DNA of 64,000 nucleotides from Nonomuraea spiralis (GCF_014648435.1 NZ_BMRC01000002.1:654801-718800), one strand, 5' to 3'; shown: positions 1-7,959, counted from the stretch's first letter. Notes: generated from the letters alone by a model not told the origin. Program-made: numbers and translations.

Positions 1-1
1 G

Positions 2-844
2 GCCCGCGCCGCCTGGGTCTCCTCCTGCGACGACGGGACCTCCCCGTGCGGTCCCTGGCGCCTGATCATGCGGGACGGCCGCACGATCACCGTTGGCGAC
101 ACCGCCGCCCGTGCCAAGGGCCGCGCGACCGGCCTGTTCGCCCTCAGCGGCGACGGCCGCACGATCGCCTACCAGCGGGCCCGCGACCACCGCCTCGTCG
201 TACGGGCCGCGGCCGGCGGCCCGGTCAGGCGACTGCCCACGTCCCTGCCGGCCGGCGGCGAGGACACCACCCTCCACCTGTCGGCGGCGGGCGACCGGGT
301 CCTCGTCGGCCGCCGGGGCCACGCCGACGTGCTCACCCTGGCCACCGGCCGGATCGCCCGCCTGACGGTCAAGGGCGACCCGGCGGGCTTCAGCGGCGAC
401 GGGGACGAGGTCCTCACCACCCGCGGCCTGAGCGACGGCACCAAATGGCTCTACGCCTACGCCCTCGACGGCCGTACGGTGAAGGCGTCGGCCCCCCAGT
501 TCGTGGCCAACGCCTACACCGTGGCGCTGTCCCCCGACGGGCACACCGTGGCCGCGTTCAGCTACGGCAACCAGGACCGCAGGCCGCCCCGGCTGCGCAC
601 GTACGACCTGGAGACCGGGCGGCTCTCCGACGGCGTGGACCTCCCGCTCACCAGCCGGACCCCGCCCTCCCACGCGCGCTGGACCCCTGACGGGCGCCTG
701 CTCGCCTACGCCTATGACAGTGACTCCACGAAGTCGCCGGTGGTACGGGTGCTCACCGTCGACCCCTCTTCGGGCCAGGCCCGCCGTACGGACACGTACA
801 AGGCGGGGGCCGGCCACCACACCATCGTGTTCCCGGGGGAGTGA
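2..844 (+). CDS. WD40/TolB-like beta-propeller protein, 5' truncated by window edge
   Basis: The reading frame is open from the first bases of the window, so the true start and any signal peptide lie upstream. Repeated blade-like segments (for example LSGDGRTIAY, LSPDGHTVAA, WTPDGRLLAY) are typical of TolB/WD40-type propellers. It is a paralogue of the next gene: the segment SPCGPWRLIMRDG matches RPCGQWRLVMHDG there, and both carry an FSGDGDEVL or LSGDGDEVL motif. The stop overlaps the GTG of the next gene by 4 bp, so the two are co-translated. The molecular role is unknown; a secreted surface or binding protein is inferred from the neighbour. Confidence 0.75.
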   Translation, partial: ARAAWVSSCDDGTSPCGPWRLIMRDGRTITVGDTAARAKGRATGLFALSGDGRTIAYQRARDHRLVVRAAAGGPVRRLPTSLPAGGEDTTLHLSAAGDRVLVGRRGHADVLTLATGRIARLTVKGDPAGFSGDGDEVLTTRGLSDGTKWLYAYALDGRTVKASAPQFVANAYTVALSPDGHTVAAFSYGNQDRRPPRLRTYDLETGRLSDGVDLPLTSRTPPSHARWTPDGRLLAYAYDSDSTKSPVVRVLTVDPSSGQARRTDTYKAGAGHHTIVFPGE

Positions 845-1806
845 CCACCGTGAGAATCGTTCCTCTGCTGACCGCAGCCCTGCTCACCCTCACCGCCGTG
901 CCCGCCGCCGCCCAGGCCGCGCCGCACCACGGCCACGACAGCATCCGGTACGCCTCCGTCAAGGGCTGCCCGGACAAGGACGGCGCGCTCAGGCCGTGCG
1001 GCCAGTGGCGGCTGGTCATGCACGACGGCGGCCGCCGGACGCTGCCCGACGCGCAGGTCGTCGCGCTCGACGCCAAGGGCCGGTCGAGCCTCACCTCGCC
1101 CGCGCCGATCGCGGTCAGCGGCGACGGGCAGCGCGTGGCGTACTTCACCAGGGCCGGGCGGCTGGCCGTGCGCACCCTCGACGGCGGCGTACGGCTGCTG
1201 CCCAAGGACGCGCTGCCACGCGTCGCCCAGTACGAGGTGACCCTGCGCCTCTCGGACGACGGCGCCCGGCTGGCCGTCGCCATCCAGAGCGACAAGCCCG
1301 CCCGGACCAGGATCTTCGACACCACCACCGGCGCCCTGCGCGGCACCGTGCCCGCGGACGAGACCGTCGTGGGCCTCAGCGGCGACGGCGACGAGGTGCT
1401 GTCCACGATCGAGTCCGACGACTCCGTCATCGACCTGGTCTCCCGCGACGACACCGGCGAGCAGCTCGCACGGGCCACGCCGCCGCAGGTCGTGGCCGCC
1501 AACGGCCCGCAGGCGCTGGCCGCCGACGCGCACACCGTGGCCGTCGTCGTCCGCGGGAGCAGGACCGAGCTGCTCACCTACGACCTCGCCACGGACGAGG
1601 TCACCGGCCGCAAGAAGATCAAGCTCCCGGCCGGCGAGCTCAGCATGATCGACTGGACCGGCGACACGCAGGTGACACTGCATCTCGTGTCCGGGTCGTC
1701 CAGGATGACCATCGTCCAGATCGACACCGAAACGGGCGCCGTCCGGATCAGGGACCGGTACACCCTGCTCAAGGACACCTTCGTCTTCGCCGCCTGCGGC
1801 GGCTGA
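841..1806 (+). CDS. Secreted beta-propeller-like protein (tandem paralogue)
   Basis: A 321-residue protein with a clear Sec signal peptide: hydrophobic segment IVPLLTAALLTLTAVPAAA in the first 25 residues, then AQAAP as the likely cleavage region. The mature part has WD40/TolB-like repeats (ISVSGDGQ-type and LSDDGARLAV, LSGDGDEVLS) and a Cys pair near CPDKDGALRPC. The GTG at 841 overlaps the previous stop (GTGA); a second GTG at 850 is a possible alternative start. It and its upstream neighbour arose by tandem duplication. No catalytic motif is visible, so the function is not assigned. Confidence 0.8.
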   Translation: MTTVRIVPLLTAALLTLTAVPAAAQAAPHHGHDSIRYASVKGCPDKDGALRPCGQWRLVMHDGGRRTLPDAQVVALDAKGRSSLTSPAPIAVSGDGQRVAYFTRAGRLAVRTLDGGVRLLPKDALPRVAQYEVTLRLSDDGARLAVAIQSDKPARTRIFDTTTGALRGTVPADETVVGLSGDGDEVLSTIESDDSVIDLVSRDDTGEQLARATPPQVVAANGPQALAADAHTVAVVVRGSRTELLTYDLATDEVTGRKKIKLPAGELSMIDWTGDTQVTLHLVSGSSRMTIVQIDTETGAVRIRDRYTLLKDTFVFAACGG

Positions 1807-1844
1807 CCGGGTCGCGTCCACGGCGGGGCCGGGGGAGCCCCGTC

Positions 1845-2396
1845 GTGGATACGCTTGCCGTCGTGGAGGTTCACTCGACCAGGGCGATGGCCGTCAGGGC
1901 CGTCGAGCTGTGCGTGGCGCTGCTGCACGAACAGCCGACGGTCTCCTCGGTGACGGAGGTCCTGCGCCGCCACGGCGAACACGGCGACCTGGGCCTCGAC
2001 GACTCCGACGTGGCCGCGATGCGGGCGGCGGCGGCCCGGCTGCGCGACGTGCTGGGCGCCGGCGACGCCGGGGCGGCGGCGGGCCTGCTCAACGGGCTGC
2101 TGTCCGAAGCGGCCCGGCCGCCCAGACTGACCAGTCACCGGGGCACGACGTCCTGGCACCTGCACGTCGACAGCGGCGACGACGCCTCGTGGGGCGAGTG
2201 GTTCCTGGCCTCCTCGGCGATGGCCCTGGCCGTGCTGGTCGCCGACCACCAGCGCGTGCCGGGCGGGTTGTGCGCGTCGGCGGGGTGCGGGCGGCCGTAC
2301 CTCGACCTGGGCGGGGGCAGCCCGCGCCGCTACTGCAGCGCCCGCTGCGCCACCCGCGAGCGCGTCGCCGCCCACCGCTCCCGCACCCCCCGCTGA
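1845..2396 (+). CDS. CGNR zinc-finger / ABATE-domain regulator
   Basis: An N-terminal helical ABATE-like domain is followed by a C-terminal zinc ribbon, CASAGCGRPYLDLGG then RRYCSARCATRERVAAHR. These match the CGNR family layout (C-x4-C and YC-x3-C), with CATR in place of CGNR. The start at GTG 1845 was chosen because GGGGGAG lies about 7 nt upstream; GTG 1863 is an alternative. The family is made of putative DNA-binding regulators, often beside transporters, and here it is convergent with an MFS gene. A second CGNR/MFS pair lies at 52.4-54.3 kb. Confidence 0.8.
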   Translation: MDTLAVVEVHSTRAMAVRAVELCVALLHEQPTVSSVTEVLRRHGEHGDLGLDDSDVAAMRAAAARLRDVLGAGDAGAAAGLLNGLLSEAARPPRLTSHRGTTSWHLHVDSGDDASWGEWFLASSAMALAVLVADHQRVPGGLCASAGCGRPYLDLGGGSPRRYCSARCATRERVAAHRSRTPR

Positions 2397-2403
2397 CCCG
2401 CCG

Positions 2404-2467
2404 CGTTCATCGGCCGCCATGGTCGTCGGCCGCCGCGTTCACCGGTCGCCACGTTCATCGGCCGGCA
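2404..2467. repeat. 16-bp tandem repeat x4 at the 3' end of the MFS gene
   Basis: Four consecutive 16-bp units start at 2404, 2420, 2436 and 2452. Units 1, 3 and 4 begin CGTTCATCGGCCG or CGTTCACCGGTCG; unit 2 is more diverged. The last unit contains the stop codon of the minus-strand MFS gene, so the repeats look like copies of that gene's final codons running into the intergenic space. Confidence 0.75.
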
Positions 2468-3615
2468 CGGTGGAAGAACACGGCGACGGCCACGGCCTGG
2501 AGCGCCGCGCCGGCCAGCAGCGCGGCGCCCGCCGCATGGGCGCTCAGTGGCCCGGCCAGCGCCGACCCGGCGGCGAAGGACGTGATCTTGAGGCTGGCCC
2601 CGGTCGTGAACACCTGGCTCCGCAGCCCGGCGGGCGCCTCGCGCTGCCGTACGGCGAACAGCGCCGTCAGTTGCGGCCCCTCGCCCGCCCCCACCATCGC
2701 CGCCGCGACCACGGCCATCCAGTACGCCCCGGCGAACGCCCCCGCCCCGGCCGCCGCCGCCATGCCCAGGCCGATCAGCGCCGTGGACCGTACCAGGGTC
2801 GTGTCCCACCGCCGGGGGCCGCCGCGCCAGGCCAGGAGGCCGTTCGCGGCCAGCCCGGCCGCCGCCGTGACGGCCAGCAGCAGTGTGCCGCGCCCGCTGT
2901 CCCCGGCGAGCTCCAGCCCGAGCATCGGCGCCGACACCACGAACATGCCCGCCCCCGCGCACGAGACCATCGACCCGGCGGTCGCCCGCCGCAACACCCG
3001 GTTCCGCAGCACCACCCGGACACCGTCCAGCACGGGCGGCGGCGCGGCGGCGGTGGCGGGCACGTCGTGGGCGGGCAGGGTCCAGGCCGCGGGGAGGGCG
3101 ATCAGGAGCAGGGCCACGGAGACCGGCACGGCCGCCGTCCCCCCGCCGACGGCCGCCACCACGCCCACCGCCGCCGGACCGGCCAGCCCGGCCACGTTGT
3201 AGCTCATCGCGTCGAGGGTGGTGGCCCTGGTCAGCCGCCGCGCGTCCGGGCCCGACACCAGGGGGAGCTGTCCCGTCCAGCCGCCGGTCAGCGCGGGTCC
3301 GGCCAGCCCGGTCACCGCGGCCAGCGCCACCAGGACCGCCCCGGGCGCCCGGCCCACCCCGTACGCCACCAGCAGCAGGCCGCCCGCGTACCCGAGCAGG
3401 CACCCCGCGAGCAACCGGCCGGGGCGGCGCGCGCGGTCCAGCAGCACCCCGAGCAGCGGCCCGCCGACGGCCGCCGAGACGGTCAGCCCGGCCAGCAGCG
3501 ACGCCCCCAGCAGCGGGGACCCGGTGGCGGCGAGCCCGGCGACCAGGAGGGCGGGCCCGGACATCTCGTCGCCGGTACGGGCCGCGACCACCCCGGCCAT
3601 GTAACGTGTCAACAC
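2455..3615 (-). CDS. MFS transporter
   Basis: A 386-residue polytopic membrane protein with about 12 hydrophobic segments and the N-terminal RYMAGVVAARTGDEMSG motif typical of actinobacterial MFS exporters. The loop LDRARRPGR after TM2 is a weak form of the MFS motif A. The start is taken at GTG 3615; ATG 3600 is also in frame and would lose only five residues. The start region lies inside a strong inverted repeat (3598-3632) that probably binds a repressor. It is convergent with the CGNR regulator gene. The substrate is unknown; drug or metabolite efflux is the usual role. Confidence 0.85.
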   Translation of the reverse strand: MLTRYMAGVVAARTGDEMSGPALLVAGLAATGSPLLGASLLAGLTVSAAVGGPLLGVLLDRARRPGRLLAGCLLGYAGGLLLVAYGVGRAPGAVLVALAAVTGLAGPALTGGWTGQLPLVSGPDARRLTRATTLDAMSYNVAGLAGPAAVGVVAAVGGGTAAVPVSVALLLIALPAAWTLPAHDVPATAAAPPPVLDGVRVVLRNRVLRRATAGSMVSCAGAGMFVVSAPMLGLELAGDSGRGTLLLAVTAAAGLAANGLLAWRGGPRRWDTTLVRSTALIGLGMAAAAGAGAFAGAYWMAVVAAAMVGAGEGPQLTALFAVRQREAPAGLRSQVFTTGASLKITSFAAGSALAGPLSAHAAGAALLAGAALQAVAVAVFFHRAGR

Positions 3616-3632
3616 GAGCGAGACGTTACATG
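3598..3632. promoter_or_regulatory. Inverted-repeat operator over the MFS start
   Basis: The arms CATGTAACGTGTC (3598-3610) and GAGACGTTACATG (3620-3632) are complementary at 12 of 13 positions with a 9-bp spacer. The core GTAAC...GTTAC resembles the repeat AGTAAC...GTTACT in front of the second CGNR-linked MFS gene (52975-52997). A repressor site for the MFS gene is inferred; which protein binds is not shown. Confidence 0.6.
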
Positions 3633-3713
3633 ATCCCTGTGTTAGAGGGGCGTGTGGGCGGGAAGGAGCTCCGGTGATCGTCCTGGGCGGGCCGCGGGTC
3701 CGTCCTGGGCGAT

Positions 3714-3755
3714 ACGCCCGGCCTGTACGGGCTGCGTGCCGTACAGGCCGGGCGT
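3714..3755. other. Perfect 17-bp hairpin between divergent MFS and alkB genes
   Basis: The arms at 3714-3730 and 3739-3755 are perfectly complementary (CCCGGCCTGTACGG core) around an 8-nt loop. This is terminator-like but has no T-run and lies between two divergent 5' ends, where a terminator is not expected. A GGAAGGAG ribosome site followed by GTG at 3674 sits just before it, so it could be part of a leader controlling alkB or insulate the two promoters. Confidence 0.6.
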
Positions 3756-3779
3756 CTTCGTGTCGCGCCGCAGGCCCAA

Positions 3780-3810
3780 TCGAAAACGTGTTTGAACGAT
3801 GGCGTAGTAT
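3780..3810 (+). promoter_or_regulatory. LexA-like box and -10 element of alkB
   Basis: TCGAAAACGTGTTTGA (3780-3795) matches the actinobacterial SOS box TCGAAC-N4-GTTCGA at 10 of 12 fixed positions. TAGTAT at 3805-3810 is a good -10 hexamer, and the ATG follows 7 nt later, which would make the transcript leaderless. DNA-damage control is inferred from the box and from the repair function of the gene. Confidence 0.5.
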
Positions 3811-3817
3811 CGCTGCC

Positions 3818-4447
3818 ATGAAAGCCGCGTTCCAAGCATCTCTGCTGGGTCTCGACGAGGAGCTGGGCCTCGGGCGGCTCGGCGCCACGGTCCGGCGCAC
3901 CCATCTCGGCGACGGCGCCTGGATCGACCTGCGGCCGGGCTGGCTGACCGGGGCCGACACCCTGTTCGGGCGGCTGGCCGAGACGGTGCCCTGGCGCGCG
4001 GAGCGGCGCCGCATGTACGACCGGGTCGTCGAGGTCCCGCGCCTGCTGAAGTTCTACGACGAGGGGGAGACCCTGCCCGACCCGGTCCTCGACGAGGCCA
4101 GGGCCGCGCTCGACGAGCATTACGGCGAGGAGCTGGGCGAGTCCTTCCGCACGGCGGGCCTGTGCTTCTACCGCGACGGCCGCGACAGCGTGGCCTGGCA
4201 CGGCGACACGATCGGCCGCGGCGGCACCGAGGACACCATGGTCGCGATCGTCTCGGTGGGCAGCCCGCGCCCGCTCCTGCTGCGTCCGCGCGGCGGCGGC
4301 CCCTCGATCCGCCGCGACCTCGGCCACGGCGACCTGATCGTGATGGGCGGAAGTTGCCAGCGCACATGGGAGCACGCGATCCCGAAGACCGCCCGGCCGG
4401 CGGGGCCGCGCATCAGCGTGCAGTTCCGGCCCCGCGGCGTGCGCTGA
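3818..4447 (+). CDS. alkB: AlkB-family alpha-ketoglutarate-dependent DNA repair dioxygenase
   Basis: A 209-residue Fe(II)/2-oxoglutarate dioxygenase. The metal ligands are seen as H-x-D in SVAWHGDTIG (around residue 127) and the distal His in TWEHAIPK (around 185), with the 2-oxoglutarate-binding Arg in RISVQFRP. The family reverses N-alkyl lesions on DNA bases by oxidative demethylation. The ATG at 3818 gives the normal family length; the frame stays open back to GTG 3674, which has a strong ribosome site, but the extra residues are Arg/Pro-rich and not family-like. A LexA-like box and a close -10 suggest SOS control and a leaderless mRNA. Confidence 0.88.
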   Translation: MKAAFQASLLGLDEELGLGRLGATVRRTHLGDGAWIDLRPGWLTGADTLFGRLAETVPWRAERRRMYDRVVEVPRLLKFYDEGETLPDPVLDEARAALDEHYGEELGESFRTAGLCFYRDGRDSVAWHGDTIGRGGTEDTMVAIVSVGSPRPLLLRPRGGGPSIRRDLGHGDLIVMGGSCQRTWEHAIPKTARPAGPRISVQFRPRGVR

Positions 4448-4490
4448 CCTCAGGGCCCCTGCGGCCCTGCGGCCCCGAGGGTCCTGAGGT
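4447..4490. terminator. Bidirectional terminator between alkB and the YCF48-like gene
   Basis: ACCTCAGGGCCC (4447-4458) pairs with GGGTCCTGAGGT (4479-4490) with one wobble pair, around a 20-nt loop. It starts at the alkB stop and separates two convergent genes. Confidence 0.65.
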
Positions 4491-4501
4491 CCGCCGTCCG
4501 G

Positions 4502-5557
4502 TCAGCGCAGGCGGAGGCGGGCGATGCGGCCCTGCTCGCCCGACGCCCAGCAGGACAGGTCCGGGGCGCACGAGACCGTGTCGAACGACCCGCCGTCGAA
4601 CGTCTCCCAGCGGGCCCCCGCCGAGTAGGTCACGTCGCTGCCCGTGGGCCCGACGGCCACGGCCGCGAACGGCAGGTGCGGCAGCCACGTCACCCCCGAC
4701 CGGTACGCCGGCGGCGGGGTCGCGGCGGCCTGCCAGGTGGCGCCGCCGTCCCTGGTGACCGCGCCGGCGTCGGGCGAGGGGTTGCCGGCCTGGTAGTCGC
4801 CGCCGACCGCGATCCCGCGGTGCCGGTCGCGGAAGGCCAGCGCGAAGACGCCCTTGGCCGGGTCGGCGGCCGGCACGGGGGTCTCGGCGACGGTCCATGT
4901 GAGTCCGCGGTCGGCGGAGTGGAACACCCGCGACCGCTCGGCCCCGCCGGTGGCGATCCAGGCGTCGCGCCCGCCCGAGGTCACCAGGCACTGCCCGCTG
5001 GCCGCGAACCCCGCCTCGCCGGGCAGCGCGTCCGGCATGCCGCCGGAGGGCCGCACCCGCCAGCTCCGCCCGCCGTCGTCGGTGGCCAGGACGCGGAACC
5101 TGCCGTCCACCGGGTCGCTCATGGCCAGGCCGTGCCGCTGGTCGAAGAAGGCCATGCAGTCGTAGAACGCGGCCGGTTCGTCGTTCCTGAAGGTCTCGGT
5201 CCAGGTGCGGCCGCCGTCCTCGGTGCGGTAGACGCGGCCGTCCGTGCCCTGGCCGATCGACAGGACGAGGGCGCGGCGCGCGTCGAACGCCTCCACGTCG
5301 CGGAACTGGAGGGCCTCGGTGCCGGGCGGGGAGACGTTCTGCCAGGTCCGGCCGCCGTTCACGGTGCGCAGGACGGTGCCGCCGGTGCCGGCGGCCCACA
5401 CGACGTCCCTGCTCACGGGCGCGAGGCCGCGGAAGCGGGCGGTCACGCCGGTCTCCTTGAGGTCCCAGCCGAGCCCGGGGGTGCCCGCGCGGGCGGGGAG
5501 GGGGGCGGCGAGCACGAGCGCCGCGGACATCACGCTCATCGCGATGCGAACGTTCAT
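4502..5557 (-). CDS. Secreted YCF48/BNR-repeat (sialidase-like) propeller protein
   Basis: A 351-residue exported protein. The start at ATG 5557 gives a signal peptide MNVRIAMSVMSAALVLAAP followed by an A-R-A cleavage site. The mature part contains repeated Asp-box/BNR-type elements such as TVNGGRTWQN, TEDGGRTWTE, TDDGGRSWRV, SADRGLTWTV and TRDGGATWQA, which define the YCF48/WD40/BNR-like superfamily. This fold is used in photosystem assembly factors and many secreted bacterial proteins of unknown role; no glycosidase catalytic residues are evident. It is transcribed alone, with terminators on both sides. Confidence 0.82.
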   Translation of the reverse strand: MNVRIAMSVMSAALVLAAPLPARAGTPGLGWDLKETGVTARFRGLAPVSRDVVWAAGTGGTVLRTVNGGRTWQNVSPPGTEALQFRDVEAFDARRALVLSIGQGTDGRVYRTEDGGRTWTETFRNDEPAAFYDCMAFFDQRHGLAMSDPVDGRFRVLATDDGGRSWRVRPSGGMPDALPGEAGFAASGQCLVTSGGRDAWIATGGAERSRVFHSADRGLTWTVAETPVPAADPAKGVFALAFRDRHRGIAVGGDYQAGNPSPDAGAVTRDGGATWQAAATPPPAYRSGVTWLPHLPFAAVAVGPTGSDVTYSAGARWETFDGGSFDTVSCAPDLSCWASGEQGRIARLRLR

Positions 5558-5612
5558 GTCGGGCAAACTAACCCAACAGATCACAAGCGTCCATGAGCGC
5601 GCGGACCCTGCA

Positions 5613-5648
5613 CGCCGCGGCCCTCGGGCGGGGGTGAGGGCCGCGGCG
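5613..5648 (-). terminator. Terminator downstream of the D,D-carboxypeptidase gene
   Basis: The perfect 12-bp stem CGCCGCGGCCCT (5613-5624) / AGGGCCGCGGCG (5637-5648) with a 12-nt loop lies about 55 bp after the stop of the minus-strand carboxypeptidase and before the next gene on the same strand. Confidence 0.65.
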
Positions 5649-5702
5649 GCGCGAGGCTGGGGGGAGGCGCGGCACCCAGGCGGGGGTACGGGCGGCGCGG
5701 GC

Positions 5703-6587
5703 TCAGGGGGTCGTGCGGGCGGCGCCCCAGGTGAGGAGGGACTCGGCCGTGGAGAAGCGGCGGCTGGAGACCGACTCGCCCAGGATGACGCCCACGAGCC
5801 GGTGTCCCTCCTGCTCGCCGGCGAACGCCAGGCTGTATCCGGCCGCCCGGGTGAACCCGGTCTTCAGGCCGATCGCGCCCGGCTCGCTGAGCAGGCGGTT
5901 GGTGTTGCGCCAGCCGTACGAGCCGTGCTCGCCGGTCGCGGCCACCGTGTGGTAGCGGGTGCCGGCCACCTGCTCGATCAGCGGCACCTGAAGGGCCTTG
6001 GCGCCCAGTACGGCCTGGTCGCGGGCCGTGGACCAGCCGTCGCCCGCCGGGGTGGGCAGGCCGTCGGCGTTGACGTAGTGGGTGTCGTTCATGCCGAGCG
6101 AGCGGGCGGTGGCGTTCATCTTGGCGACGAAGCCGGGCACACCGGGCCCGTACGTACGGGCCAGCGCGTGGGCGGCGTCGGCGCCCGAGGGCAGCATGAG
6201 CGCGTACAGCAGCTCGCTGACCGGGAGCCGGTCGCCGGGCCGCAGGTCGGCGGTGGTGCCGCCGCCGTCCTCGGCGTATCGGGCGTCCTGCGCGGTGATC
6301 TCCACCATGTCCGTGGGCTTGGCGGAGTCCAGCACGACGTACGCGGTCATCGTCTTGGTCAGGCTGGCGATCGGCATGCGGGTCGTGGCGTCCTTGCCGT
6401 ACAGGGCGGCGCCGGACGCGGCGTCCATCAGGTAGGCGGCGCGGCCGTACACGGCGGGGGCGCCGGCGTCGGCCACCACGGCGGGGGCCGGGGCCACGGC
6501 GGCCTGTGCGTACGCGGGCACGCCCAGCCCTGTGACCAGGGCGACGGCGCCTGCGAACGCGGTCAGTCGAGCTTTCCGGTTACGCAT
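5703..6587 (-). CDS. D-alanyl-D-alanine carboxypeptidase (peptidase S11)
   Basis: A 294-residue penicillin-binding protein of the S11 family that trims or crosslinks the peptidoglycan stem peptide outside the membrane. A signal peptide covers residues 1-30 (FAGAVALVTGLGVPAYA). The catalytic S-x-x-K is SLTK (Ser75, Lys78), the KTG box is LKTGFT, and the second motif is SGA (134-136) instead of the usual S-x-N. Streptomyces K15 transpeptidase, from memory, has SGC at this point, so a non-Asn residue is tolerated in actinobacteria. There is no C-terminal membrane anchor. The promoter region holds an inverted repeat (6624-6644). Confidence 0.9.
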   Translation of the reverse strand: MRNRKARLTAFAGAVALVTGLGVPAYAQAAVAPAPAVVADAGAPAVYGRAAYLMDAASGAALYGKDATTRMPIASLTKTMTAYVVLDSAKPTDMVEITAQDARYAEDGGGTTADLRPGDRLPVSELLYALMLPSGADAAHALARTYGPGVPGFVAKMNATARSLGMNDTHYVNADGLPTPAGDGWSTARDQAVLGAKALQVPLIEQVAGTRYHTVAATGEHGSYGWRNTNRLLSEPGAIGLKTGFTRAAGYSLAFAGEQEGHRLVGVILGESVSSRRFSTAESLLTWGAARTTP

Positions 6588-6623
6588 GCATCCCAGGCTG
6601 CCGTCCGTTTTGGGGTGCTTGTA

Positions 6624-6644
6624 ACGAAATGGGCGAAATTTCGT
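6624..6644. promoter_or_regulatory. Inverted repeat upstream of the carboxypeptidase gene
   Basis: ACGAAAT (6624-6630) and ATTTCGT (6638-6644) are perfect inverted arms; CGAAATTTCG (6634-6643) is itself a palindrome. It lies 37-57 bp upstream of the start, in an unusually AT-rich patch, and probably overlaps the promoter. The binding protein is unknown. Confidence 0.4.
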
Positions 6645-6712
6645 GACCTAATCGTTAAGAACGCCGACGCCGCCGGGGTATCCGCGAGGTAGATCTTTCC
6701 CGGCCGGACCGC

Positions 6713-6814
6713 TCAGCGGCCCGTTCGGAAGTCGTCCACCACCCGGTCAGCGGCCCGTCGAGAGGCTGTCCGCCACCCGCTCAGCGACCGGTCCAGAAGT
6801 TGTCCGCCACCCGC
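6713..6814. repeat. 34-bp tandem repeat x3 at the 3' end of the glycosyltransferase gene
   Basis: Copies start at 6713, 6747 and 6781, each beginning TCAGCG and ending CCACCCG. The copy at 6781-6814 encodes the last residues RVADNFWTGR and the stop of the minus-strand glycosyltransferase. The other two copies read RVADSLSTGR-stop and RVVDDFRTGR-stop, each shifted by one base because 34 is not a multiple of three. They are therefore untranslated duplicates of the gene's tail. Confidence 0.85.
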
Positions 6815-7959
6815 TCCCCGTGTGCCAGCTCGGCGAACAGGTCCTCCCACATCGGCATCACCAGATCCGGCCCGTACGCCCGCGACGTAGCCGCCGCCGC
6901 CTCGCCCATCCGCACCCGCAGCTTCCGGTCGCCGATCACCCGGATCAGCGCCTCGGCCAGCCCGTCCACGTCCCTGGGCGGCACCAGCACGCCGTCCACG
7001 CCGTCGGTCAGCACGTCACGCGGGCCGGTCGGGCAGTCGAAGGCCACCACGGGCAGCGCGTGCGTCATGGCCTCGATCATGACCATGGGCAGGCCCTCGA
7101 ACCGGGAGCTGAGCGCGTACACCGACGCCTGGGCCAGCTCCCGCTCCAGCCGCTCGGTACGGCCGGGCAGCGTCACGTGCTCGGTCAGCCCGTGCTGCGC
7201 GACCAGCCCGGTGAGCTGGCTCCGGCGCGGCCCCGTGCCGAAGACCCGCAGCCGCCACTCCGGATGCACCCGTACGACCTGCGCGAACGCCTCGATGAGC
7301 AGGTCGAACCCCTTCTGCGGCACCAGCCGCCCGGCCGCCACCACGACGGGCTCGGCCTGCCGGGACCGCTCCTGGTCCACCCGGTGGACGGCGTTCGGGA
7401 TCACCACGACCGGCGTGTTAGGCAGCAGGCGCTGGTATTCGAGCTTGTTGGTCCTGGTCAGCACGGTCACCGCGGCGAACCCGCCGTAGTGGCGGGCGAT
7501 CTCCCGCCGGATCGTGTCGGGGTAGGCGGACAGGTTCATGTGCTCCTGGGCCACCTTGACCACGTCCGCGGGGGTGCGGCGGGCGGAGATCAGGTTCAGC
7601 GCGGGCCTGGTCGTCACCAGGATGCCGCCGCTCAGGCCGGAGACGTAGTCCATCGCGGCCCGTTCGACCCGCTCGGTGAAGTAGTCGGCCGCGAACTCGC
7701 CCCTCGGCACGATCTTCCCGCGTACCCGCCGCCACGCCCTGCGGCCGATGGAGTCGGGGCGCCGGCCCTCGCGCTGGTCCACCAGCGTCGTGAGGGTGAT
7801 CCGCGGGTCGATCGCGAACTGCGGCGCGTCCCGCCGCCGTACCAGGCTGACCAGCTCGACGTCGTGCCCGGCCGCGGCCATCGCGTTCGCCTGGTTGACC
7901 ACCGTGCGGATCGTCCCGCCCATCCCGTACGCGTGCAGCATCAGGTAGCGGATCTTCAC
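6781..7959 (-). CDS. Glycosyltransferase family 4 (GT-B fold)
   Basis: A 392-residue GT-B glycosyltransferase. The N-terminal Gly-rich loop is HAYGMGGTIRTV, and the C-terminal donor-binding domain contains VAAGRLVPQKGFDLLIEAF and the E-x7-E motif in SSRFEGLPMVMIEAMTH. It resembles enzymes that glucosylate cell-wall polymers or capsule. The GTG start at 7959 overlaps the sulfotransferase stop by 4 bp (GTGA), so the two genes are co-translated and may act on the same cell-surface glycan. The C-terminal coding end is repeated three times in tandem behind the gene. Confidence 0.85.
   Translation of the reverse strand: MKIRYLMLHAYGMGGTIRTVVNQANAMAAAGHDVELVSLVRRRDAPQFAIDPRITLTTLVDQREGRRPDSIGRRAWRRVRGKIVPRGEFAADYFTERVERAAMDYVSGLSGGILVTTRPALNLISARRTPADVVKVAQEHMNLSAYPDTIRREIARHYGGFAAVTVLTRTNKLEYQRLLPNTPVVVIPNAVHRVDQERSRQAEPVVVAAGRLVPQKGFDLLIEAFAQVVRVHPEWRLRVFGTGPRRSQLTGLVAQHGLTEHVTLPGRTERLERELAQASVYALSSRFEGLPMVMIEAMTHALPVVAFDCPTGPRDVLTDGVDGVLVPPRDVDGLAEALIRVIGDRKLRVRMGEAAAATSRAYGPDLVMPMWEDLFAELAHGERVADNFWTGR

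Noticed and set aside
3674..3817. Extended N-terminus for AlkB from GTG 3674, despite its good ribosome site.
   Set aside because: The additional 48 residues are Arg/Pro/Cys-rich, run through a perfect hairpin and are not family-like; a -10 element lies just before ATG 3818.
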